Part shown: piece by piece, positions 1 to 5,146 of the stretch
Layout: each line of letters opens with the position of its first letter
How positions within the stretch are numbered: the first letter of the stretch is position 1
From: SSSZ01 sp035345935
Lineage (GTDB): Bacteria > Pseudomonadota > Gammaproteobacteria > Burkholderiales > Rhodocyclaceae
DNA length: 5,146 nucleotides
Assembly (NCBI GenBank): GCA_035345935.1
Contig: DAORDK010000172.1
Location: forward strand, 1 to 5,146
Reading direction: 5' to 3'
Program-made: the position numbers and the translations under genes
Notes under the pieces: generated by a model
What the model was told of the DNA's origin: nothing
Seen by the model: only the letters and a program-made list of their open reading frames with translations
Database searches by the model: none

Positions 1-657
1 CACGACCTGGGCGTCTTCTCGATGATGAGCTCGGACTCCCAGGCCATGGGACGGGTGGGCGAGGTCATCCTCCGCACCTGGCAGGCTGCCCACAAGATGA
101 AGGTCCAGCGCGGCACTCTGCGGGAGGACAGTCCGCGCCACGACAATTTCCGCGTCAAGCGCTACATCGCCAAATACACCATCAATCCCGCGCTCACCCA
201 CGGCATCGCCCACACGGTGGGGTCGGTGGAAGTCGGCAAGCTCGCCGACCTGGTCCTGTGGCGGCCCGCCTTCTTCGGGGTCAAGCCCTCGCTGGTGGTC
301 AAGGGCGGCATGATCGCCGCGGCCGCCATGGGCGATCCCAACGCGTCGATTCCGACCCCGCAACCGGTCCATTACCGCCCCATGTTCGGCAGCTTCGGCA
401 AGGCCCTCAAGACATCGGTCACCTTCGTCTCCCAGGCAGCCCTGAACAACCCGGCAGTGGCCGCCCTGGGCCTGGCCAAGCCCCTCGTCGCGGTCTCCGG
501 GACCCGCAAGCTCAAGAAGAAGGACATGGTCCTCAACGGCGCCACCCCGGACATCAGCGTCGACCCGGAAACCTACGTGGTCAAGGCGGACGACGTCCAC
601 CTGGTCTGCGAGCCCGCCAGCGAATTGCCCATGACGCAACGCTATTTCCTCTTCTGA
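1..657 (+). CDS. ureC: Urease subunit alpha (UreC), C-terminal part, 5' truncated by window edge
   Basis: Catalytic subunit of cytosolic nickel urease, which hydrolyses urea to ammonia and carbamate. The frame is open from base 1 and encodes the last 218 residues. Compared with the Klebsiella enzyme (about 567 aa, from memory), roughly the first 348 residues are missing, including the nickel-bridging carbamylated Lys and most nickel-ligand His residues. What remains includes the conserved SSDSQAMGR segment. Its Asp (bases 34-36) matches the nickel ligand Asp360 of Klebsiella UreC. It is followed by the VGEVILRTWQ and KVQRG stretches, a NPALTHGIAH segment, the KLADLVLWRPAFFGVKP barrel-end motif and the canonical C-terminus MTQRYFLF. 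The stop lies 2 bp before the ureE start, which implies operon membership and translational coupling. No frameshift or missing conserved block is seen in the visible part. Identification is firm. Confidence 0.98.
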   Translation, partial: HDLGVFSMMSSDSQAMGRVGEVILRTWQAAHKMKVQRGTLREDSPRHDNFRVKRYIAKYTINPALTHGIAHTVGSVEVGKLADLVLWRPAFFGVKPSLVVKGGMIAAAAMGDPNASIPTPQPVHYRPMFGSFGKALKTSVTFVSQAALNNPAVAALGLAKPLVAVSGTRKLKKKDMVLNGATPDISVDPETYVVKADDVHLVCEPASELPMTQRYFLF

Positions 658-659
658 GC

Positions 660-1190
660 ATGCTGATTCTCAATCGAAGGACCGACGCCCCGGCGACCGA
701 TGCCGTTCTCCTCGCCTACGACGAGCGCAAACGCAGTCGAATCAAGGTGACGCTCGCTTCCGGGCGGGAAGCGGGAATATTCCTGGAGCGCGGAGACCAC
801 CTCCAAGGCGGTGACCGTCTGGCCGCCGAGGAGGGCTCGCTGGTGGTCGAGATCGTCGCCGCCCCGGAGGCCCTGATCGAGGCAGCAGCCGATACGCCGC
901 TCCTCTTCGCCCGGGCCGCCTACCACCTGGGCAACCGACATGTCCCCGTGCAGATCCTGCCCACCGCAAACGGCGGCCGTCTGCTTTTCCAGACCGACCA
1001 CGTGCTGGCGGAAATGCTCCGCGGTCTGGGTTGTGACGTGACCACAACCGAAGCGCCCTTCCAGCCGGAATCCGGTGCCTATGGCGCCCACGGGGGCCAT
1101 CGCCACGGTGACGACGATGCCCAGGCTGCCCGTCACGATCCCGGCCATGGACCCCACCGGTCCGTGCCTAAAATCCATCAGTTCCGCTGA
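660..1190 (+). CDS. ureE: Urease accessory protein UreE (nickel metallochaperone)
   Basis: A 176-residue cytosolic nickel chaperone that hands Ni to the UreG/UreF/UreD maturation complex. The start chosen is the ATG 2 bp after the ureC stop. It gives the typical MLILNRR beginning, and no good Shine-Dalgarno is seen, so coupling to ureC is likely. Residues 1-70 form the peptide-binding-like N-terminal domain. The metal-binding domain carries AAYHLGNRHVPVQI (86-99), whose H89 and H94 match Klebsiella His91 and the dimer-bridging Ni ligand His96 (recalled numbering). TDHVLAEMLRGLG (112-124) follows, with H114 matching His112. The C-terminal tail after the conserved PFQPESGAYG segment has seven His in the last 33 residues (144, 147, 149, 159, 163, 166, 173), interspersed with Asp and Gly. 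This makes it a His-rich-tail UreE that probably binds extra nickel. Length is normal for the family. Confidence 0.97.
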   Translation: MLILNRRTDAPATDAVLLAYDERKRSRIKVTLASGREAGIFLERGDHLQGGDRLAAEEGSLVVEIVAAPEALIEAAADTPLLFARAAYHLGNRHVPVQILPTANGGRLLFQTDHVLAEMLRGLGCDVTTTEAPFQPESGAYGAHGGHRHGDDDAQAARHDPGHGPHRSVPKIHQFR

Positions 1191-1217
1191 AAATGTGGAC
1201 TTCCTCCGGAATGGCGA

Positions 1218-1246
1218 TGGACAACGCACGCTGCCCCCGCTAGCCT
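1218..1246 (+). promoter_or_regulatory. Possible weak sigma70-type promoter ahead of the DUF1161-type gene
   Basis: In the 88-bp gap after ureE, TGGACA (1218-1223) matches the -35 consensus at five of six positions. It is separated by 17 bp from TAGCCT (1241-1246), which matches only three of six -10 positions. Initiation would fall near 1253, giving a short leader with the ribosome binding site at 1265-1270. The -10 element is poor and the spacer is GC-rich, so this is only a candidate. Readthrough from the urease operon would also serve the gene. Confidence 0.2.
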
Positions 1247-1264
1247 TCGAGTCAGAATAACCAT

Positions 1265-1270
1265 GGAGGG
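1265..1270 (+). promoter_or_regulatory. Ribosome binding site of the DUF1161-type gene
   Basis: GGAGGG sits 8 bp before the ATG at 1279. It is the clearest Shine-Dalgarno in the urease half of the window. ureE, ureF and ureG have weak or no such sites and appear to rely on coupling. This supports the small gene as genuinely and independently translated, and it fixes its start. Confidence 0.8.
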
Positions 1271-1278
1271 ACCCGTTC

Positions 1279-1530
1279 ATGAAGCGCCTGTTCGCCCTGC
1301 TGGCCCTGGCCGGCTGCGCCCTGCCCGCCCTTGCCGCCGGGCTCGACTGCGACGAGTTGATCGACAAGATTTCCCGCCGCCTGGAATCCAAGCACGTCAC
1401 CGACTACCAGCTGAAAGCGGTTCCGGTGGAGGAGAAACATCCCGGCAAGGAAGTTGGCCGTTGCGAAAGGGGCTCGAAGAAGGTGATGCTCGAACGCGGC
1501 AAATCCGAGGGCAAGGCGGACGCGGAGTAG
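1279..1530 (+). CDS. Small exported protein, DUF1161 family-like
   Basis: An 83-residue protein with an N-terminal signal sequence: MKR, a hydrophobic stretch from about 4 to 19, then ALPALA-A, where signal peptidase I could cut after residue 19. The mature part is about 64 residues and highly charged, with two cysteines (C24 and C62) that could form a disulfide in the periplasm. The pattern of an early Cys followed by DELIDKI, then a V-T-D-Y-Q-L-K-A-V strand, then GKEVGRCERGSKKVML, resembles what I recall of the DUF1161 family (short periplasmic proteins of unknown function). No function can be assigned. An LAGC sequence at 10-13 resembles a lipobox, but the preceding segment is short for a lipoprotein signal. 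It lies between ureE and ureF with 88 bp on each side and its own strong ribosome binding site. This is unusual, because urease maturation proteins are cytosolic. That the gene is real is likely; the family call is from memory. Confidence 0.8.
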   Translation: MKRLFALLALAGCALPALAAGLDCDELIDKISRRLESKHVTDYQLKAVPVEEKHPGKEVGRCERGSKKVMLERGKSEGKADAE

Positions 1531-1618
1531 ATATCGACTTGCCGGGGCCGGCGGCGCACGCCCCCGTGCTTCCCGCGGCAGCGCACACGATTGGCCGTTC
1601 CCGGGGCAAAGCCTGACC

Positions 1619-2311
1619 GTGTCTGCCGCCCGACTGCTTACCCTCACCCGTCTGTTGCAGCTCGCCAGCCCTGCGCTACCGGTGGGGGCCTATACCTACT
1701 CCCAAGGCCTGGAGTGGGCGGTGGAATCCCAAGTGGTACGCGATGAAGCGTCGTCCGGACGCTGGATCGGCGACCTCCTCCAGTTGGGCATCGGCCGTTA
1801 CGAAGCCCCCCTCCTGGCGGCCGCCCTCACCGCCTGGACGGGTGCCGATGACGCAACCCTGAACGGCCTCAACGCCCGCTTTCTCGCCAGCCGAGAAACC
1901 GCCGAATTGCGGGCGGAAACCGTCCAGATGGGCTACTCGCTGCGCCGACTGGCGGGGGAACTCAACGACCCCGCCCTGGCACCCGTGGTGACCTGGGCGT
2001 CGTCCGTCCCCGAGGTGGCTTATCCGGTACTCTGGGCCGGTTTCGCATTTGCCTGGTCGGTGGACGCGCCGGAGGCCCTGGCTGCCTACCTCTGGTCCTG
2101 GGCGGAAAATCAGGTTCTGGCGGCGCTCAAGGCCGTGCCTCTGGGCCAGGCCGCCGGCCAGCGTCTTCTCGCCCAACTGGGCGGGTGTATTCCGGCCGTT
2201 GCCTCGCAGGCGGCCGTGTTGCCGGAAAGCGACTGGTGCAACCTGGCACCGGCTTTCGCCATCGCCAGTTCCCGCCACGAAACCCAATATTCCAGACTCT
2301 TCCGATCCTGA
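1619..2311 (+). CDS. ureF: Urease accessory protein UreF
   Basis: A 230-residue, mostly helical cytosolic protein that bridges UreD/H and UreG in the urease activation complex and regulates the UreG GTPase during nickel insertion. The family hallmark LLQLASPALPVGAYTYSQGLE spans about residues 12-32. Further conserved parts are ASRETAELRAET (90-101), YPVLWAGFAFAW (135-146), the WSWAENQVLAALKAVPLGQ region (159-177) and the C-terminal HETQYSRLFRS (220-230), which in known structures engages partner proteins. Length is normal. The start is GTG, and no ATG lies between it and the conserved N-terminal motif. Only a poor GGGG (1603-1606) lies upstream, so initiation may be inefficient. The stop is 2 bp before the ureG ATG, which points to co-translation of the two interacting proteins. 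Confidence 0.97.
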   Translation: MSAARLLTLTRLLQLASPALPVGAYTYSQGLEWAVESQVVRDEASSGRWIGDLLQLGIGRYEAPLLAAALTAWTGADDATLNGLNARFLASRETAELRAETVQMGYSLRRLAGELNDPALAPVVTWASSVPEVAYPVLWAGFAFAWSVDAPEALAAYLWSWAENQVLAALKAVPLGQAAGQRLLAQLGGCIPAVASQAAVLPESDWCNLAPAFAIASSRHETQYSRLFRS

Positions 2312-2313
2312 CC

Positions 2314-2955
2314 ATGCCCGCTCATTCCCAGTCCGCCTCGCCCTCCCGCCCTGCCGCCCTGCGCGTCGGCATCGGCGGCCCCGTCGGTTCTGGCAAGACC
2401 GCCCTCACGCTCGCCCTCTGCCAGGCGCTGCGCGACCGCATTGACATGGCAGTGGTTACCAACGACATCTATACCGCCGAGGACGCCAAATTTCTGGTGG
2501 CCCATTCGGCGCTCGCCGCTGAGCGCATCATCGGCGTCGAGACCGGCGGGTGTCCCCATACCGCGATCCGCGAGGACGCCTCGATCAATCTGGAGGCCGT
2601 CGATCGGCTGCAACGGGCCTTTCCCGGCGTCGAGCTGATTCTGGTGGAGTCCGGGGGCGACAATCTGGCGGCGACCTTCTCGCCGGAACTGTCGGACCTC
2701 ACGCTCTACGTCATCGATGTCGCAGCAGGCGAGAAGATTCCCCGCAAGGGGGGACCGGGAATCACCAAGTCCGACCTCCTCATCATCAACAAAATCGACC
2801 TGGCACCCCTGGTCGGAGCCTCGCTCGAGGTGATGGCCCGCGACGCCCGGACTCAGCGGGGCGAACGCCCCTTCGTCTTCACCAACCTGAAAACCGGCGA
2901 GGGTCTGGAAACCGTGATTGCCTTCCTGCGCGACCGGGGAATGCTGGCGATCTGA
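2314..2955 (+). CDS. ureG: Urease accessory protein UreG (nickel-delivery GTPase)
   Basis: A 213-residue SIMIBI-class GTPase that carries Ni in a GTP-dependent dimer to apo-urease. The motifs in order are: P-loop GGPVGSGKTAL (21-31); NDIYTAEDA (50-58); ETGGCPHTAIREDASIN (76-92), whose Cys80-Pro-His82 is the nickel-binding CPH motif; ESGGDNLAATFSPEL (112-126); DVAAGEKIPRKGGPGI (135-150); guanine-specificity NKID (159-162); and TNLKTGEGL (190-198). All key residues are present and the length is typical. The N-terminal 15 residues (Ser/Pro/Ala-rich) are a short variable extension. The start is the ATG 2 bp after the ureF stop. The frame is open further upstream, but that part lies inside ureF. 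There is no clear Shine-Dalgarno, so coupling to ureF is likely. It is the last visible urease gene, and its stop is 12 bp from that of the convergent Nudix gene. Confidence 0.98.
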   Translation: MPAHSQSASPSRPAALRVGIGGPVGSGKTALTLALCQALRDRIDMAVVTNDIYTAEDAKFLVAHSALAAERIIGVETGGCPHTAIREDASINLEAVDRLQRAFPGVELILVESGGDNLAATFSPELSDLTLYVIDVAAGEKIPRKGGPGITKSDLLIINKIDLAPLVGASLEVMARDARTQRGERPFVFTNLKTGEGLETVIAFLRDRGMLAI

Positions 2956-2967
2956 TATGGCGGGCGG

Positions 2968-3519
2968 TCAATCGCCCAGGATGCGTTCCGCCCAGTAGAG
3001 GGCGGTGATGGTCTTGGCGTCGGTGATTTCGCCCCGGAAGACGGCCTCTCTTGCTTCCTGAGGCGTCAGTTCGAGAACGTCGAGAAATTCGTTGTGGTCT
3101 AGGGTCTGACCCGCGATCTGGCGCAATCCCCGGGCCAGGAAGATTTCGATGCGCTCGTCGGAATAGCCGATGCACGGATGCATCACCCCCAGGTACTCCC
3201 ACGAATCGGCGACATAACCCGTTTCTTCGAGCAACTCGCGCTGGCCCGTGGCCAGGATGTCCTCCCCAGGGTCGATCTTGCCCGCGGGGAGTTCGAGAAA
3301 AGCTCGCCGCAAGGGATAGCGAAACTGGCGCTCGAAAACCAGCGCCCCATGGTTCAATTGGGGAATGACGACGACCGCTCCCGGATGGGTCACATACTCC
3401 CGGATCGCTTCAGCGCCATTGGGCAGACAGACACGGTCGCAACGGACCTCCAGGAGTCGCCCCTTGAACACCACTTCGCTGCTGAGGGTCTCTTCCGTCA
3501 GGTGGGAATGTTTGTCCAT
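2968..3519 (-). CDS. Nudix hydrolase, ADP-ribose pyrophosphatase type
   Basis: A 183-residue hydrolase of nucleoside diphosphates linked to another moiety. ADP-ribose (to AMP plus ribose 5-phosphate) is the likely substrate. The complete Nudix box GX5EX7REUXEEXGU runs from G80 to Y102 (E86; REL at 94-96; E98-E99; G101). The preceding FLELPAGKIDPGE and the following HPCIGYSDER (114-123) fit the ADP-ribose pyrophosphatase branch of the NUDT5/E. coli NudF style rather than MutT. The N-terminal part holds the usual VVFKGRLLEV and THPGAVVVIP strands. The frame is open up to 3663, but codons before 3519 run through the hairpin and into the nuoN 3' end and encode nothing family-like. ATG 3519 has GGAG 6 bp upstream and was chosen; ATG 3531 is a poorer alternative. 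It follows nuoN by 61 bp on the same strand, an order I recall from betaproteobacteria. Exact substrate is unproven. Confidence 0.93.
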   Translation of the reverse strand: MDKHSHLTEETLSSEVVFKGRLLEVRCDRVCLPNGAEAIREYVTHPGAVVVIPQLNHGALVFERQFRYPLRRAFLELPAGKIDPGEDILATGQRELLEETGYVADSWEYLGVMHPCIGYSDERIEIFLARGLRQIAGQTLDHNEFLDVLELTPQEAREAVFRGEITDAKTITALYWAERILGD

Positions 3520-3525
3520 GGCGAG

Positions 3526-3529
3526 CTCC
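3526..3529 (-). promoter_or_regulatory. Ribosome binding site deciding the Nudix start
   Basis: On the minus strand GGAG lies 6 bp before the ATG at 3519. It overlaps the competing in-frame ATG at 3531, which itself has only GGGG inside the hairpin arm as a possible site. This favours the protein beginning MDKHSHL over one beginning MELAMDK. Confidence 0.65.
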
Positions 3530-3535
3530 ATGTAA

Positions 3536-3558
3536 AACGCCCCGGCAAGCGGGGCGTT
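3536..3558 (-). terminator. GC-rich hairpin after nuoN, probable intrinsic terminator or attenuator
   Basis: A perfect 9-bp inverted repeat: AACGCCCCG (3536-3544) and CGGGGCGTT (3550-3558), with a 5-nt loop. Read on the minus strand, it starts 22 bp after the nuoN stop and ends in four consecutive U residues (two in the stem, two after it), then AC. This is the layout of a short-tailed rho-independent terminator for the nuo operon. The U-tract is short, so termination may be partial. The hairpin ends 6 bp before the GGAG site of the Nudix gene, so readthrough transcripts would carry it in that gene's leader. On the plus strand the trailing bases are GTTTG, a weaker case. Confidence 0.65.
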
Positions 3559-3580
3559 GTTTGCGGCGCTTGTCGCCCGT

Positions 3581-5065
3581 TCAGAGCGACTGCGCCAAGG
3601 CCACAGTGCACAGCTGCACCAGGTCGCCCGGGAACAAGCCGAGGAGTGCGACGACCAGGGCATTGGCAGAGACCAGGAGACGGGTATCGAGCGGTGCGCT
3701 GATCGGGCTGTCGTCGGCCGGAGCGTCGAAGTACATGAGCTTGACCACGCGAAGGTAGTAGAAGGCGCCGATCAGGGAGAAAGCCACCGCGACCACCGCC
3801 AGCCAGATGTAGCCCGAAATGACGACCGCCTGGAGAACGGCGAATTTGGCGAAAAAGCCGACGAAGAAGGGAATGCCGGCCATCGAGAACATGAGCATGA
3901 GCATCATGCCGGCGAACCAAGGGCTGCGCTTATTGAGTCCCTTGAAGTCTTCCAGGTTGTCGGATTCGAATCCGGCCCTGGCCAGCAGCAGGATCATGCC
4001 GAAGGAACCGGCGGACATGAGTACGTAGGCCACCACGTAGAACATGGAGGAACTGTAGGCATTGAGGACCAGGTTGGGATCGATGCGCCCGCCGACGACC
4101 CCGCTGACGATGCCGAGGAGCATGAAGCCCATGTGGGAGATGGCGGAATAGGCCAGCATGCGCTTCAGATTGGTCTGGGCGATGGCCGCCAGATTGCCGA
4201 TCGCCATGGACAACACCGCCAGGATGATGAGCATGGCCTGCCAATCGAGGGCCAGAGGCAGCAGGCCGTTGACCAGGAGACGCATGGTGATGGCGAAGGC
4301 AGCCAGCTTGGGGGCCGAGCCGATGAACAGGGTCACCGCCGTCGGCGCGCCATGATAGACGTCGGGAATCCACATGTGGAACGGGACGACGCCCAGCTTG
4401 AAGGCCAGACCGGCAACCAGGAAGACCAGGCCGAAGACCAGCACGGTCTTGTTGGCGCCGCCGTGGGCCAGGCGCTCGCCGATGCCGGTGATTTCCAGGG
4501 TTCCGGTGGCCCCGTAGATCATCGACATGCCGTAGAGGAGCAGGCCGGATGCCAGGGCGCCCAGGACGAAATACTTCATCGCCGCCTCGGTGGATTGCAG
4601 GGAATCCCGGTTCATCGCCACCATGGCATAGAGAGACAGGGACAGGAGTTCGAGCCCCAGGTAGATGGTGACGAAGTGATTGGCCGAGATCATGACCATC
4701 ATGCCCAGGGTCGCGAAGAGGGCCAGGATGTAGTACTCGCCCTTGTTCATCGAGTCCCGCTCAAGAATGTAGCCGCGGGAATAGAACATCACGACGATGA
4801 CCGTCATGTACAGGAAGAGTTTGAGCAGCGTCCCCATCAGGTCGCCGACGAACATGTTGCTGAAGGTGTACATCACCTGACCGCTGGCGACCCCATACTG
4901 GATCGCGAAGCAGCCCACCAGCGTGAGCTGGGTGAGGGCGAAGGTAATCGTCCGGCGGCGATCCTTGACCATCACGTCAATCAGAAGAAGGATCGAGGCC
5001 ATCGCCGCCAGGAAGAGTTCCGGTGCGGCGGGCAGAAGATCGGGGACAACGAAATTGTCGAACAT
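3581..5065 (-). CDS. nuoN: NADH-quinone oxidoreductase subunit N (NuoN)
   Basis: A 494-residue inner-membrane subunit of respiratory complex I, one of the three antiporter-like proton-pumping subunits (ND2 homologue). About 14 hydrophobic helices can be traced, the first near 13-33 and the last near 462-480, as in full-length bacterial NuoN. Key residues are all present: E139 in YLGLELLSLSLYAM, K223 in AFKLGVVPFHMWIPDVYHGA, K253 in GSAPKLAAFA, and K407 in VGFFAKFAVLQA. By position these match E. coli NuoN E133, K217, K247 and K395 (recalled numbering). TNLKRMLAYSAISHMGF (298-314) is the standard helix-loop motif of the family. The start ATG gives a normal N-terminus, and a weak GGTAG lies 5 bp upstream. 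It begins 12 bp after the nuoM stop and is followed by a terminator-like hairpin, as expected for the last nuo gene. Confidence 0.98.
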   Translation of the reverse strand: MFDNFVVPDLLPAAPELFLAAMASILLLIDVMVKDRRRTITFALTQLTLVGCFAIQYGVASGQVMYTFSNMFVGDLMGTLLKLFLYMTVIVVMFYSRGYILERDSMNKGEYYILALFATLGMMVMISANHFVTIYLGLELLSLSLYAMVAMNRDSLQSTEAAMKYFVLGALASGLLLYGMSMIYGATGTLEITGIGERLAHGGANKTVLVFGLVFLVAGLAFKLGVVPFHMWIPDVYHGAPTAVTLFIGSAPKLAAFAITMRLLVNGLLPLALDWQAMLIILAVLSMAIGNLAAIAQTNLKRMLAYSAISHMGFMLLGIVSGVVGGRIDPNLVLNAYSSSMFYVVAYVLMSAGSFGMILLLARAGFESDNLEDFKGLNKRSPWFAGMMLMLMFSMAGIPFFVGFFAKFAVLQAVVISGYIWLAVVAVAFSLIGAFYYLRVVKLMYFDAPADDSPISAPLDTRLLVSANALVVALLGLFPGDLVQLCTVALAQSL

Positions 5066-5077
5066 GTCGGCTACCGT

Positions 5078-5146
5078 TTATTGAATCTTGCTGATGGCGA
5101 CGTGCTGCAGCAGGTCGTTGACCGATGCATGCATGACTTCGGTGAA
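5078..5146 (-). CDS. nuoM: NADH-quinone oxidoreductase subunit M (NuoM), last 22 codons, truncated by window edge
   Basis: The minus-strand frame entering at the window edge ends in TAA at 5078-5080 and encodes FTEVMHASVNDLLQHVAISKIQ. This resembles the soluble C-terminal tail of betaproteobacterial NuoM as I recall it (F-T-E-V-M-H then a D-L-L-x-H-V-A pattern). The position, 12 bp ahead of nuoN on the same strand, is where nuoM sits in the conserved nuoA-N order. NuoM is another proton-pumping membrane subunit of complex I. Only the tail is visible, so the call rests on context plus this short match. Confidence 0.85.
   Translation of the reverse strand, partial: FTEVMHASVNDLLQHVAISKIQ

Noticed and set aside
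258..659. 5' extension of the ureE frame back into ureC
   Set aside because: The extension encodes an Arg/Gly/Pro-rich sequence that overlaps conserved ureC codons. UreE homology begins at the ATG at 660.
642..1400. Long minus-strand open frame of 252 codons across ureE and the small exported-protein gene
   Set aside because: It lies opposite a clearly identified ureE, has no recognisable motif or ribosome binding site, and has the Arg/Gly-rich make-up of an antisense frame in high-GC DNA.
1541..1552. GCCGG-GG-CCGGC palindrome after the small exported-protein gene, considered as a terminator
   Set aside because: The perfect palindrome leaves a loop too small to form. Opening it leaves a 4-bp stem, and no T-tract follows.
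1676..2287. Minus-strand open frame of 203 codons inside ureF
   Set aside because: It is a shadow of ureF with low-complexity composition and no family resemblance. Long antisense frames are common in genes of this base composition.
3520..3663. N-terminal extension of the Nudix protein to 231 residues
   Set aside because: The extra codons run through the hairpin and the nuoN 3' end, look like out-of-frame translation, and lack a ribosome binding site, whereas ATG 3519 has a well placed GGAG.
5125..5134. ATGCATGCAT palindrome near the window end
   Set aside because: It falls within nuoM codons for Met-His-Ala-Ser of the conserved C-terminal tail, and a single short palindrome needs no other explanation.

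Overview
This window has high G+C content and looks like ordinary chromosome from a proteobacterium, most likely a betaproteobacterium of the Rhodocyclales/Azoarcus type. That placement is an inference. It rests on the styles of the urease and complex I proteins, the C-terminus of NuoM, and a Nudix hydrolase gene directly after nuoN, an arrangement I recall from betaproteobacteria. I see no insertion sequence, phage gene, tRNA, rRNA or CRISPR array.

Left half, plus strand (1-2955): the distal part of a urease operon. It holds the 3' end of ureC (catalytic subunit), ureE (nickel metallochaperone with a His-rich tail), a small exported DUF1161-type protein, ureF (GTPase-regulating accessory protein) and ureG (nickel-delivery GTPase). 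ureC/ureE and ureF/ureG are each separated by only 2 bp and are probably translationally coupled. The DUF1161-type gene interrupts the usual ureE-ureF junction, with 88 bp of apparently non-coding DNA on each side. Together UreE, UreF and UreG (with UreD/H, presumably upstream outside the window) load nickel into the UreABC apoenzyme, which hydrolyses urea to ammonia and CO2.

Right half, minus strand (2968-5146): the end of the nuo operon (respiratory complex I). In transcription order it has the last 22 codons of nuoM, a complete nuoN (14-helix proton-pumping subunit with all expected key Lys/Glu residues), a compact GC-rich hairpin resembling an intrinsic terminator, and a Nudix hydrolase of the ADP-ribose pyrophosphatase type. 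The urease and nuo/Nudix units converge and their stop codons are 12 bp apart.

No clearly novel system is visible. The points most worth a second look are the exported small protein embedded in the urease accessory genes, and the terminator-like hairpin lying just ahead of the Nudix ribosome binding site.
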